64,000 nt of DNA from an uncultured Muribaculaceae bacterium. Lineage in GTDB: Bacteria > Bacteroidota > Bacteroidia > Bacteroidales > Muribaculaceae. Positions 1 through 8,775 of the stretch are shown in pieces. The DNA is taken from positions 1-64,000 of the forward strand of contig CAJTRC010000001.1 of assembly GCA_910578365.1 (NCBI GenBank), read 5' to 3'. Each line of letters starts with the position of its first letter. Within the stretch, counting starts at the first letter, position 1. A program made the position numbers and the translations under genes. The notes below the pieces were generated by a model. That model was given only the letters and a program-made list of their open reading frames with translations, ran no database searches and was not told the origin of the DNA.

Positions 1-216
1 TGTATCAAGGTTTGTCCGATGCACATATTCGCACGAAGAGATACGGTTTTGCCGACTGACGAGAAAAATTGTATTCAGTGCCGGTTATGCGCTGATAACT
101 GTCCGACTTCTTCAATATATATCCATGAATCGTTCTTAAACGGACTGCGGATAGCTCTCAGGGAATCCTTCAGCGATAAATTACAGAGCAGTTATAAATC
201 CGGAAATACAGAGTAA
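1..216 (+). CDS. Ferredoxin-type 4Fe-4S protein, C-terminal part (5' end outside window)
   Basis: The reading frame is open from base 1, so the gene starts upstream of the window. The visible 71 residues begin inside a cluster motif (CIKVCP) and contain a second complete one, CIQCRLCADNCP, about 25 residues later. That is the CxxCxxCxxxCP pattern of bacterial two-cluster ferredoxin domains. The tail after the second motif is short and has no other domain. In this family such a dicluster module may stand alone or close a longer flavoprotein or coenzyme F420-type protein, and the missing N-terminus prevents a choice. It is an electron carrier by motif; the partner is unknown. Confidence 0.75.
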   Translation, partial: CIKVCPMHIFARRDTVLPTDEKNCIQCRLCADNCPTSSIYIHESFLNGLRIALRESFSDKLQSSYKSGNTE

Positions 217-370
217 ATTTGTATTGCCCTTTTTTACGGTCGATTGAATCGTGATTTGATATACCCGACCATATCAGCCGGATTTTGGCACCCGATAACG
301 TATTATTTGCCGTAAAATGTCTGATAGGTGCCTATATCGCTCTCTCGGAATAGTTCGACACTCTACACAA

Positions 371-411
371 GTGCGGTCAATACAGTTGCAAAGGTACTGT
401 ATTGACCGCAC
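371..411. repeat. Perfect 15-bp inverted repeat with 11-nt loop
   Basis: Arms at 371-385 (GTGCGGTCAATACAG) and 397-411 are perfect inverted copies. The hairpin lies 68 bp past the end of the minus-strand GH97 gene and 154 bp past the end of the plus-strand ferredoxin gene. No T-run follows either arm, so a plain intrinsic terminator is not convincing. The rest of 217-478 shows no gene. Confidence 0.6.
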
Positions 412-478
412 GCGATTTCATTGCCTTGACTTTTGGAGTCTGTACGAATTTCAGTGCGAGATTAACGTTTTTTTATAC

Positions 479-2464
479 TTAGGTATTCGCTATTACGGGC
501 ATGAAAGTGATTGCCTGTCCGCCGGAGGGAGCCATTTCGACCGTAATAGTATCGGATGCAGTTACCTGCTTCTCGCTTATGACTACCTTGGTTGGGTCGG
601 CGGGGTCATCAGCGTAGATTCGCGCGGTGTATGTTATGCCGTCTTTCAGGAAGTCGAGAGTCACAGTAAGGGTGCGCGCTTCGCTGTCGGTGCCGGCTCC
701 GAAATAGAAATTTTCGCCGGCTCGGCGTACCACGGCTATGTATTTGCCTATTTCGCCTTGCAGAGCCTTCGACCAGTCGCAGTCGGCATTGAAGTCGCGG
801 AAGAAGCGGAATGCGTCGTGGCCCTCGTAGTTTTCAATCAGGTCGGCAGCCATCTGCAGGGGCGAATATATTATCACCCAGTTGGCAATCTGGCGAGCCA
901 CGGTGGTGTTGATTTTGCAGTAGTCGTTGGGACCGTTCCATTCCAGACGTCCGGAATCGGCCTTCGCACGTTCGTAGTTTATGTCGAATATGCCCGGAGT
1001 GTAGTCCATCGGACCGGAAAGAAGGCGCACAAAGGGCAGGGTACACAGATATTCGGGTGTGTTGCCGGCCGACCAAGCGTTCCATTCCATGCCTCGGGCG
1101 CCTTCGCGGGTCATCATGTTGGGCCATGTACGGCGTATGCCGGTTTCTTTTATAGGTTCGTGGGCATCGACCATAAGCTGATACTTGGCGGCGGTTTCAA
1201 CAACTTTCTGATAGTGGCGCACGCCGTACTGCGAGTGGTGATATTGACCGCCGGCGAATCCGCCGGCATAGCCGGTCTTCACGGTGTGTATGCCCAGCGA
1301 CTGATAGTAGGCGAAAGTACTATCGAGAGCAGCCTCGTATTCGGGTATGTTGCCACCGGTTTCATTATGAGCCCACAGCTCGATGTTTTTGTGGCGGGCA
1401 TAAGCTGCAATCGAATCGATGTCGAAGTCGGCATAAGCCTTGGCATAATCGAAATGTTGATTGCCGCCCCAGTTTTCCCAGCCTTCGTTCCAACCTTCGA
1501 ACAGTACGCCTTGCAGATTGTTGTCGGCCGCAAAGTCGATATATCTGATGGCGTTTTCAGTGGTGGCGCCGTGGCGCGGACCCATTGTCCATGTCATAGT
1601 ACCAAGGTGCATTCCCCACCAGATGCCCACGTATTTCTGAGGCTTAATCCACGAGGTGTCGGCTATTTTCGATGGTTCGTTAAGATTGAGAATCATGCCT
1701 GAGTTGATAAGGTCGCAGGCAGTTTGGCCAAGCTGTATGGTTCGCCATGGAGTGGCGAACTGCGCGGGCAGGTAAGCCTTTACGCCGTCGGGCATTGGGG
1801 CCAGGTCGGCCTTGAGTGTGCGGCCTTCAGTGCGGCGCAGAGTCATCTCGGGATAGTCGTAGAGCGAGGCCTCGTGTATCGAGCCGAACAGAGCCGCCGA
1901 ATCAACCTGGAAGGTCAGCGGAGTATTGGCATCGGATACGCTGTCGAGCGGCAGGTTGCGGTATTCGAGTTCGTAGGTTTCGAAACTTGCCGGTATGGCC
2001 CATGTCGTGGCGGGACGGGCGAAGGCAAACTCGGTCAGTTCGTCGCGCACCACCACAGAGTCGCCCGACGCCCGATTCCATTCGTAACGGAATGCCAAGC
2101 CGTCGTCGAACGCACGTACACGCACGGTGTACTCAAGATTGTCGTCGCTGAGGGTTACGGCCACTTCGTTATAGTGATTGCGTATTTCCTTGTTCTCGCC
2201 CCAGGGCTGTTGCCAGGTTTCGTCGAAACTGCTGTGGCTGACAGTCATTTTAGCATCTTCGTCGGGGATAAGGCCGTCGGCGTCGAGGCCCAGTCGCGAG
2301 GGCAGAATCAGTTGCTCGCCTCCGACGCAGACGTTGTATGTCAGCGATGTACCATCACGGCTGATATAAACACTTATATTGCCGTCGGGCGAAGTCACCG
2401 ACGGACTTTGGGCGCAGCTTGTAAGGAGCAGCGCTGAAGCAAGCAGATAATATATTGGTTTCAT
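479..2464 (-). CDS. Glycoside hydrolase family 97 lipoprotein (SusB-like alpha-glucosidase)
   Basis: The 661-residue protein starts with a lipoprotein signal peptide (LLLTSC, Cys about residue 17), so it is predicted to be membrane-anchored in the periplasm or outer membrane. GH97 landmarks are clear: GIWWGMHLG near residue 280, VKTGYAGG near 395, DAHEP near 433, and GPMDYTPGIF and SPLQMAAD further on. SusB of Bacteroides has VKTGYVG at the second position. Retaining GH97 galactosidases carry their Asp nucleophile there, so this enzyme is probably an inverting SusB-type alpha-glucosidase on alpha-glucans. It is the last gene of the run, 15 bp after rlmB. Substrate is inferred from motif similarity only. 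Confidence 0.9.
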   Translation of the reverse strand: MKPIYYLLASALLLTSCAQSPSVTSPDGNISVYISRDGTSLTYNVCVGGEQLILPSRLGLDADGLIPDEDAKMTVSHSSFDETWQQPWGENKEIRNHYNEVAVTLSDDNLEYTVRVRAFDDGLAFRYEWNRASGDSVVVRDELTEFAFARPATTWAIPASFETYELEYRNLPLDSVSDANTPLTFQVDSAALFGSIHEASLYDYPEMTLRRTEGRTLKADLAPMPDGVKAYLPAQFATPWRTIQLGQTACDLINSGMILNLNEPSKIADTSWIKPQKYVGIWWGMHLGTMTWTMGPRHGATTENAIRYIDFAADNNLQGVLFEGWNEGWENWGGNQHFDYAKAYADFDIDSIAAYARHKNIELWAHNETGGNIPEYEAALDSTFAYYQSLGIHTVKTGYAGGFAGGQYHHSQYGVRHYQKVVETAAKYQLMVDAHEPIKETGIRRTWPNMMTREGARGMEWNAWSAGNTPEYLCTLPFVRLLSGPMDYTPGIFDINYERAKADSGRLEWNGPNDYCKINTTVARQIANWVIIYSPLQMAADLIENYEGHDAFRFFRDFNADCDWSKALQGEIGKYIAVVRRAGENFYFGAGTDSEARTLTVTLDFLKDGITYTARIYADDPADPTKVVISEKQVTASDTITVEMAPSGGQAITFMPVIANT

Positions 2465-2479
2465 GTCGGCTTTATTGGC

Positions 2480-3235
2480 TCAGATAACCTCCATGTCGGA
2501 TTCGAGGCGCTGGCGAACAGCTTCGTAAAGCATTACACCGGCAGCAACTGAAACATTCAGCGAGCCTATATGGCCGAACATGGGTATGGACACCATGTTG
2601 TCGCATAGGCTGAGAATTTCGGGTGAGATGCCTACATCTTCTGCGCCCATCACTATTGCCACAGGGCCGGTGAAATCGGTCTTGGTGTAGTTAATGTCGG
2701 CTTTCTCCGATGCTGCCACTATGGTGTAGCCGCTGAGTTTCAGGTATTCAACAGATTCCTTGAGCGAGCGTTCGCGGCAAACAGGCAAGTGCAGCAGGGC
2801 ACCTGCCGAGGTCTTTACAGCATCGGCGTTGACACCGGCTGAGCCACGTTCGGGAATGACTATGGCGTTTACGCCACAGCACTCTGCCGTACGGGCAATG
2901 GCGCCGAAGTTGCGCACGTCGGTAATGCCGTCGAGCACCACCAGCATGGGCAGTATGCCATCTTCGAACAGGGTGGGGACAACCTGGCGCAGGCTGTAGT
3001 AGTTTACAGCCGATACAAAGGCTATTACGCCCTGATGGTTCTTGCGTGTGATACGGTTGAGTTTCTGCTCGGGCACACGCTGCGGGCGTATGTCGTTGGC
3101 CCGCAGCAGACTGAACAGCTCGCCTGCGAGCTGTCCGTTTAAGTCGTTGCGAACCATTACTTTGTCAATCTGTTTGCCGCTTTCGATGGCTTCCATCACG
3201 GCGCGTATGCCGAAAATATAGTCGTTTGCTTCCAT
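2480..3235 (-). CDS. rlmB: 23S rRNA (guanosine-2'-O-)-methyltransferase RlmB, SpoU/TrmH family
   Basis: At 251 residues this has the normal length of RlmB. It has an N-terminal L30e-like substrate-binding part followed by the SPOUT knot domain. The three SpoU motifs are visible: NFGAIARTAE near residue 110, IVMGAEDVGIS near 195, and LNVSVAAG near 228. The family methylates the ribose 2'-O of G2251 in 23S rRNA using S-adenosylmethionine. The start codon overlaps the upstream TolC-type gene stop as TAATG, which suggests translational coupling. A housekeeping rRNA enzyme inside a metal-efflux operon is unexpected, but tight packing of this sort is common. Confidence 0.93.
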   Translation of the reverse strand: MEANDYIFGIRAVMEAIESGKQIDKVMVRNDLNGQLAGELFSLLRANDIRPQRVPEQKLNRITRKNHQGVIAFVSAVNYYSLRQVVPTLFEDGILPMLVVLDGITDVRNFGAIARTAECCGVNAIVIPERGSAGVNADAVKTSAGALLHLPVCRERSLKESVEYLKLSGYTIVAASEKADINYTKTDFTGPVAIVMGAEDVGISPEILSLCDNMVSIPMFGHIGSLNVSVAAGVMLYEAVRQRLESDMEVI

Positions 3236-4401
3236 TAAAGGTATCGGTTTAGAGATGCGAGCGTGAGCTGGTATTCGTTTTGCAGCTGAAGGTACTCACG
3301 GCGCACACCTAAGTAATAATTGATTTCGTTGATATAATCAATAACGTTGATTTGGCCGTTTTCGTATAAACGGGTAAGAATACCGGTGTAGTCGCAGTCA
3401 TCAAATGCCTTGCGGAAGTCGTCGAGGCGGGCCTGCATGCGGCTTGCCTTTGTATGGGCTGCGGCAATGTCGGCGTGCATGCTTATAGTGTAGCTGTCAG
3501 CTCCGAGTTTTTCGGCCAAAACAGCAGCATCTGCAGCCTTTCGCTTGTGCCGGCCTGAAAATAGCGGCAGACTTATGCCCAGCGAGAAACCGTTGAAATG
3601 TGTCTGTTCCTCATAGGCATGGCGGTACCCTACGGTAAAGCCCGGCATGGAAAGGAGGCGGACTGCACCGGCCTCAGCATTGGCTGCTTCCACACGGGCC
3701 CGCATGGCTGCCGCAAATGGGGCGTTGCTGTCGAAAGCCTCTATATACTCGTTCTGTGCAAGCAGAGAGGCCTCCGGATAGCTGTCAAGACTGCTGATGT
3801 CGACATTCTTGCCGCCGTTCAGAGCCACAAGCTGCGACCTGCTGCTCTGCAGCAGGTCGGTGTATCTTTCGCGCTCTTGCTTGAGCGATAGCAGGGCGAA
3901 GCGGGCTTTGCTTACGTCGAGGCGGGTGGCCTGTCCGCGCTGCATGGCCAGCTGTGTGGTGGCCAACAGATGTTCGAGATTGGAAATTATTGAATCGGCG
4001 AACTGCATCTGTTGGCGTATGCCAACTATTTCGAGCATCAGCTGCCGCGATTTGAATATCAAATCGGCACGTTCTGACTCAAACATCAGGCGGCGTGCTT
4101 CAGCACCTGCTTTGTTGGCCTTGCTGCGGGCTCCGTACAGGCCCGGCCATTCGAAACTTTGGCTTATTCCGGCGCCCCATTTCACTGAGCCTTTGCCCCA
4201 GAGGTGTTCGAATTCTATTTCGGGATCCGACAGGTTGTTTTCTGAGGCTGCGGCAAGATTGTCGGCCTCGTTGGCTCTTGCGAGGGAGGCCAGGTCGGTG
4301 TTGTTCGCCATCACGTGCGATTCAATATCGGCAAAGGGGTCGGCTGCGTTGAGCGACATGGCCACACAACCCGACATCAGTGTTAGAATCAGATGTTTCA
4401 T
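3235..4401 (-). CDS. TolC-family outer-membrane channel of an RND metal efflux system (CusC/CzcC-like)
   Basis: The 388-residue protein has a cleavable signal peptide (ending near SLNAAD) and the long helical repeats, rich in Ala, Leu, Gln and Arg, of outer-membrane efflux proteins. Both halves contain the QLL(V/L)ALN-type segments typical of the family. It overlaps the upstream pump gene by 4 bp (ATGA) and the downstream rlmB start by 1 bp. It should form the outer-membrane duct for the pump and adaptor encoded just upstream. It is a little short for the family, as is usual for Bacteroidetes members. Confidence 0.88.
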   Translation of the reverse strand: MKHLILTLMSGCVAMSLNAADPFADIESHVMANNTDLASLARANEADNLAAASENNLSDPEIEFEHLWGKGSVKWGAGISQSFEWPGLYGARSKANKAGAEARRLMFESERADLIFKSRQLMLEIVGIRQQMQFADSIISNLEHLLATTQLAMQRGQATRLDVSKARFALLSLKQERERYTDLLQSSRSQLVALNGGKNVDISSLDSYPEASLLAQNEYIEAFDSNAPFAAAMRARVEAANAEAGAVRLLSMPGFTVGYRHAYEEQTHFNGFSLGISLPLFSGRHKRKAADAAVLAEKLGADSYTISMHADIAAAHTKASRMQARLDDFRKAFDDCDYTGILTRLYENGQINVIDYINEINYYLGVRREYLQLQNEYQLTLASLNRYL

Positions 4402-7400
4402 GCTTTGTTTTCCTCCTTTCGGTTGCGAAGATAATATATGGCCGGAACCACAAACATATTGAGCGCAGTCGACGAAATCAGACCACCAAGTATCACAATG
4501 GCCATTGGCGACTGCAGTTCGTTGCCGGCGCGGCCGCCGGTCAGTGCCAGCGGTATCAAGGCCAGGGCCGAAGTCAGGGCAGTCATTACAATCGGCAGCA
4601 GACGGTCGGCTGAGCCGTGTATGGTGCGGCTGATGGCATCGCGGCCTTGTGCGGCCAGATCGTTGTAGTGGGCAATCAGCAGCATGCCGTTGCGGGTCGA
4701 AATGCCTATGAGCGATATAAAGCCGATTATAGCGGGGATATTCAGTTCGCCGCCTGTAAGCAGCAGAATCATCACTCCGCCAATCATGGCAAGAGGCATA
4801 TTAATGAGTATCAGCAGCGACTGGCGCATGTTTTTGAACTGTCCGTAAAGAAGCATAAGTATAATCAGCAGCGCTCCCAGCGAGGTGAACAGCAGAGTGC
4901 GCGATGCCTGGGCCTCGTTTTCGAACTGCCCCTCGTACGACACATAGTAGTTCTCGGGCAGTGTTACCTCATCGGCAATCTTTTGGCGTATTTCATTTAC
5001 GGTGCTGCGAAGGTCGCGTCCCTCGACGTTGGCCGAAACCACCAGGCGTCGCTTTACATTCTCACGGCTGACACTGTTGGGACCCGTCGAGCTGATAACC
5101 TCGGCCAGTGCGCCTATGGTTACGTGGCCGCGCGGCGAGTCGACACTCAAATTAGAGATGGCGTCAATCGACATTCTGGCCTCAGGGTCTGCAATCAGTG
5201 TCACCGGATAGGGCCAACCGCTGTCGTAAAGCTGCGATACCTCCACACCGCCCAGTGCAGTTGAGATTGCACGGCTGAACTGTGGCAGTGTAACACCGTA
5301 GGCGGCCATAACCTCGCGTCGGGGACGTATTACCAGTTCCGGACGTTCGAACTGCTGCTCCACGTTGGCATCAACCACACCAGGTATGCCGCTTATTTCA
5401 TGTTTGATTTTTTTGCCAAGGCTCATAAGTGTGTTCAGATCATCGCCGAATATCTTGATGGCCACAGCCGATTCAGTACCCGACAGCATGGCGTCGATAC
5501 GGTGCGAAATGGGCTGGCCTATTTCGATATTAATACCGGGAATCTCGCTCAGATGGCTGCGCAGTTCGGCTGCAATTTCCTCGCGGCTGCGGTCGGCCAG
5601 CACGTATGGCGCTTCGATTTCCGAGGCGTTCACACCCTGTGAGTGTTCGTCGAGTTCGGCGCGGCCGGTCTTGCGCGATACGGTATGTATTTCGGGCACG
5701 GCCATTATTATGGAGTCGACCTGACGTCCGATTTTGTCGCTTTCGTCGAGCGACACACCGGGCAGGGTGGCGATGTTGATTGTAAACGAGCCCTCGTTGA
5801 ATTTGGGCAGGAAGCCGCGGCCCAGGAAGGGCAGTGCCGCGCAGGCTCCGATAAACAGCAGGGCTGTCGCCAGCAGAATAGGCTTCGGGCGCTTAAGCAC
5901 GGCCTCCAGAGCGCAGGTGTAAAGCCGGCGCAGTTTGCGAGCGGTGGCAGGCTCTTTCGAGAGCTTATCGTTGTCGGCTTTGTTGCCGAGCAGCAGCGAA
6001 CACAGCACCGGAGTAACAGTCAGCGCCACTACAGTCGAGGCTATCAGCGCCACTATGAAAGCTATGCCAAGCGGCATAAGCAGACGGCCCTCGATGCCGC
6101 TCAGAAAAAACAGCGGCAGGAAGCTGGCTATAATTATAAGCGACGAGTTGAAAATAGGTGTACGTACTTCGGCCGAGGCGTGATATATCACTTCGAGTTT
6201 GCTGCGTCGCTCGCCTTCGGGCAGTGCGGCGTTGAGTCGCAGATGGCGGTAGACATTCTCCACGTCGACTATGGCGTCGTCGACCAGCGAACCTATGGCA
6301 ATGGCTATACCACCTAGACTCATGGTGTTGATGGTGAATCCCATCAGGTTGAGTACCAGCATTGAAACTATAATCGACAGTGGTAGCGCCACTACCGATA
6401 TGAGGGTGGTGCGCAGGTTCATAAGGAAGAACAGCAGCACCACGATTACCATAAGGGCGCCTTCGAGCAATGCTTCCTGCAGGTTGGTAATAGAGGTGTC
6501 GATAAAGTCGGCCTGACGGAAAATGTCGGTGTTGATATGGATGTCGGCAGGCAGAGTGTGGGCCAGGTCGGCCAAAGCAGCGTCGATATCTGCCGTAAGG
6601 TTGATAGTCGATGCTTTAGGCTGCTTGGTCACGGTAATGATTACCGCCGGAACACTGTTTACAGCGGCCAGACCAATACGCGGCTGTTGGCCGGCCACCA
6701 CTATGTCGGCCACGTCGGCCAGAACCACAGGGCCGTTCTCATCGGCACGGATAACGGCAAGTTCCAGCTGCGAGGGGTCGGTGGTGTTGAACTCGGCTTT
6801 AATCAGATATTCGTTGCCATAGTCATATACCACGCCGCCCGAAGCATTGTCGTTGAGGCCGGCCACGGCATCGGCCACCTCGTCGATGCTAACATTGCGA
6901 GCCTGCATCAGCTCGGGTTTCAAACGTATCTGATATTCCTTGGCCTCGCCGCCTATCACCGATACCTGCGACACTCCGCCCATGGCAAGCAGACGCGGAG
7001 CTATGGTTCGGTCGGCGATTGTGCGCAGGTCGAGCATTGATGTGCTGTCGGCGGTAAGACCTATAATCATCATCTCGCCCAGAATCGATGACTGCGGGCC
7101 AAGAACCGGAGCCGAGACACCCTGCGGCATCTGTTCGGCCACAGTAGTAAGGCGTTCGCTCACAATCTGGCGGGCACGGTATATATCAGTGCCCCAGTCG
7201 AATTCGACCCATACGATTGAGAAGCCCGAATTCGACTGTGAGCGCACGCGGCGAATGTCGGTTGCACCGTTTACAGCCGATTCGATAGGGTAGCTTACCA
7301 CCTTTTCGACTTCTTCAGGAGTAAGGCCGCGAGCCTCGGTCATTACTACCACAGTGGGGGCGTTGAGGTCGGGGAAAATATCGACATCGGTGCGCAGCAT

Positions 7401-7490
7401 GGCCAGTGTGCCGGCTATCAGAATCACCGCCGACAGTATTACCACTGTCAGGCGGTTATATAACGAAAAATGGATAATACGGTTCAGCAT
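4398..7490 (-). CDS. Heavy-metal efflux RND pump (CusA/CzcA family)
   Basis: This 1030-residue inner-membrane transporter has the RND layout of twelve membrane helices and two large periplasmic loops. Its N-terminus, with DVDIFPDLNAP and VEKVVSYPIE, is diagnostic of heavy-metal RND pumps. The helix-4 relay reads IAIGSLVDDAIVDVEN near residue 400-415. This is closer to the CusA pattern (IAIG..VD.A....EN) than to the CzcA pattern starting DFG. By eye, two of the three periplasmic methionines of CusA align with Ile here, so Cu/Ag specificity is not assured. It is encoded 5 bp after the adaptor and overlaps the channel gene by 4 bp. It exports metal ions from periplasm or cytoplasm using the proton gradient. 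Confidence 0.93.
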   Translation of the reverse strand: MLNRIIHFSLYNRLTVVILSAVILIAGTLAMLRTDVDIFPDLNAPTVVVMTEARGLTPEEVEKVVSYPIESAVNGATDIRRVRSQSNSGFSIVWVEFDWGTDIYRARQIVSERLTTVAEQMPQGVSAPVLGPQSSILGEMMIIGLTADSTSMLDLRTIADRTIAPRLLAMGGVSQVSVIGGEAKEYQIRLKPELMQARNVSIDEVADAVAGLNDNASGGVVYDYGNEYLIKAEFNTTDPSQLELAVIRADENGPVVLADVADIVVAGQQPRIGLAAVNSVPAVIITVTKQPKASTINLTADIDAALADLAHTLPADIHINTDIFRQADFIDTSITNLQEALLEGALMVIVVLLFFLMNLRTTLISVVALPLSIIVSMLVLNLMGFTINTMSLGGIAIAIGSLVDDAIVDVENVYRHLRLNAALPEGERRSKLEVIYHASAEVRTPIFNSSLIIIASFLPLFFLSGIEGRLLMPLGIAFIVALIASTVVALTVTPVLCSLLLGNKADNDKLSKEPATARKLRRLYTCALEAVLKRPKPILLATALLFIGACAALPFLGRGFLPKFNEGSFTINIATLPGVSLDESDKIGRQVDSIIMAVPEIHTVSRKTGRAELDEHSQGVNASEIEAPYVLADRSREEIAAELRSHLSEIPGINIEIGQPISHRIDAMLSGTESAVAIKIFGDDLNTLMSLGKKIKHEISGIPGVVDANVEQQFERPELVIRPRREVMAAYGVTLPQFSRAISTALGGVEVSQLYDSGWPYPVTLIADPEARMSIDAISNLSVDSPRGHVTIGALAEVISSTGPNSVSRENVKRRLVVSANVEGRDLRSTVNEIRQKIADEVTLPENYYVSYEGQFENEAQASRTLLFTSLGALLIILMLLYGQFKNMRQSLLILINMPLAMIGGVMILLLTGGELNIPAIIGFISLIGISTRNGMLLIAHYNDLAAQGRDAISRTIHGSADRLLPIVMTALTSALALIPLALTGGRAGNELQSPMAIVILGGLISSTALNMFVVPAIYYLRNRKEENKA

Positions 7491-7495
7491 CTGAA

Positions 7496-8677
7496 TCAGT
7501 GGTTATGGTTGTGACCTTCGGGAATGGCACCGGAGTTCTCTGCCAGACGGACTGTTGTTACCGCCTCGGTGACGATAGCTTCGCCGCCTTTCAGTCCCGA
7601 TGTTATTATTGTGTTTATTCCGTCGCTGCCGCCAATGGTCACGGGCAGACGGCGGTAAGCGTGGTCGCCGATTTTTTCATATACAAAGTACGAACCCTGC
7701 TGCTCGCTCAAAGCGCTGCGGGGTATGGCAATGCCCTTGTCGGCGACTTCGCCAAGCAGATACACCTCGGCGGTAGCTCCGGGAGCCACAGCTTCGGATG
7801 CGGGCACGCTGAAGTACACCGATACGAAACCGTTGGGGGCGCTGGCGCCGGCCTCTGCCCCCGAAATACGCCGGCCACCCATGGCGCTCACGCTCATGGC
7901 ACTGCCGTCGGACAGAATAACATTGGCATCGACGGCCCGCCGGGCCATACCATAGCGGCTTTGGGGTACATCCACACGCAGGGTAAGGTCGCTTCCGCTG
8001 CTTATCTGCATCAGTACGGCGCCGGCATCGGCATAAGCCCCCGACGGGATGTCGACAGAGGTAATCACTCCGGATATCGGAGCGTGGACAGCCCCGGAGG
8101 CAGCGGGAGAGTAGGCTGCCTTGGCCTGCTCGTAAGCTGCCAGAGCGGCATTATATTCGGCTACTGTCACCAGACGGTCGTCGTAGAGTGGCTTCAGACG
8201 GTCGAGTTCGCGCTTGGCTGCATCCATGGCAGCTTTGGCGCCGGCATTGGTGTTGCCGCCTTCGACTGAGCCCGGACGTATGTGTGCCACTGCAGCTCCG
8301 CGCCGAACCTTGGCACCCACTGTAACCGATGCCGGATAGCTTACCGTGCCGGCGAGTGGAGCGGTAACACCGGCCATCGAACTGTTGGAACTCAGGAAAG
8401 TACCTGCGGCCTTCAAGGCCTCGGAGTGCATGCCGTTGCGCACGGTGTCGATGCGGACACCGAAGCGGGCGGCCATTTCTGGTTCAAGCACTATTTCGCC
8501 TTCGGCATGTTCGTGGCTCTCGGCTGCTTCATGTCCGTGGTCGTGGTCATGGTCATGGTCATGTTGGTGTTCTTGTTCATGTTCATGGTCGTGTTCATGT
8601 TCATGGCTGTGGTTGTGCCCACACGACCAGAAACTCAGCAATGCGGCGCTGATACAAATTGCGGTTATTCTTTTCAT
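7496..8677 (-). CDS. RND periplasmic adaptor lipoprotein with His-rich metal-binding N-terminus (CusB/CzcB-like)
   Basis: I place the start at 8677 (MKRITAIC), five codons inside the longest frame, because a lipoprotein signal (SFWSCG) then follows. The upstream ATG at 8692 would sit inside a palindrome near the predicted transcript start. Residues about 20-55 are a run of His, Glu and Asp (HDHEHEHD-type), a likely metal sponge. The lipoyl/barrel-sandwich motif and the alpha-helical hairpin follow (near residues 110-230), then the beta-barrel. It bridges the pump and the channel. The His cluster favours divalent ions such as Zn, Co or Ni, in tension with the CusA-like pump relay; the substrate stays open. 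Confidence 0.9.
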   Translation of the reverse strand: MKRITAICISAALLSFWSCGHNHSHEHEHDHEHEQEHQHDHDHDHDHGHEAAESHEHAEGEIVLEPEMAARFGVRIDTVRNGMHSEALKAAGTFLSSNSSMAGVTAPLAGTVSYPASVTVGAKVRRGAAVAHIRPGSVEGGNTNAGAKAAMDAAKRELDRLKPLYDDRLVTVAEYNAALAAYEQAKAAYSPAASGAVHAPISGVITSVDIPSGAYADAGAVLMQISSGSDLTLRVDVPQSRYGMARRAVDANVILSDGSAMSVSAMGGRRISGAEAGASAPNGFVSVYFSVPASEAVAPGATAEVYLLGEVADKGIAIPRSALSEQQGSYFVYEKIGDHAYRRLPVTIGGSDGINTIITSGLKGGEAIVTEAVTTVRLAENSGAIPEGHNHNH

Positions 8678-8686
8678 TATGTCGGA

Positions 8687-8708
8687 TTGCATAAAAATTT
8701 TTATGCAA
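8687..8708. promoter_or_regulatory. 22-bp perfect palindrome at the efflux-operon promoter (candidate operator)
   Basis: TTGCATAAAAA at 8687-8697 is followed directly by its reverse complement at 8698-8708. The palindrome covers the predicted transcript start of the efflux operon and touches its -7 box. The same 11-mer recurs once more at 8745-8755. The position fits a repressor or activator site; the protein is unknown. Confidence 0.55.
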
Positions 8709-8713
8709 ATTTA
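8706..8713 (-). promoter_or_regulatory. -7 box (TAAATTTG) of the metal-efflux operon
   Basis: On the minus strand this matches the Bacteroidetes -7 consensus TAnnTTTG. It lies 28 bp before the chosen start of the adaptor gene. No exact TTG is found 19-21 bp upstream, so the -33 element is weak, as might be expected for a regulated promoter. Confidence 0.5.
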
Positions 8714-8744
8714 GTGAAAAAGCCTTGGGCAGCCTTGTCCGAAG

Positions 8745-8755
8745 TTGCATAAAAA
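8745..8755 (+). promoter_or_regulatory. Third copy of the TTGCATAAAAA half-site, over the ftsE -33 element
   Basis: This is an exact 11-nt copy of each arm of the palindrome at 8687-8708. Its first three bases are the candidate -33 TTG of the plus-strand operon, so one regulator could touch both divergent promoters. Confidence 0.5.
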
Positions 8756-8775
8756 CAAAAATATCGCTAAATTTG
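8745..8775 (+). promoter_or_regulatory. Promoter of the ftsE operon
   Basis: TTG at 8745-8747, a 20-nt spacer and TAAATTTG at 8768-8775 fit the Bacteroidetes promoter pattern. The predicted start near 8780 leaves a leader of about 50 nt before ftsE. Confidence 0.65.

Noticed and set aside
371..411. Invertible promoter (phase switch) at the inverted repeat
   Set aside because: The segment between the arms is only 11 bp, too short for known invertible promoters, and no invertase gene is nearby.
317..1702. 461-residue open frame antisense to the GH97 gene
   Set aside because: It mirrors a well-supported GH97 gene, has no recognisable domain, and arises from the GC-rich codon pattern of the real gene.
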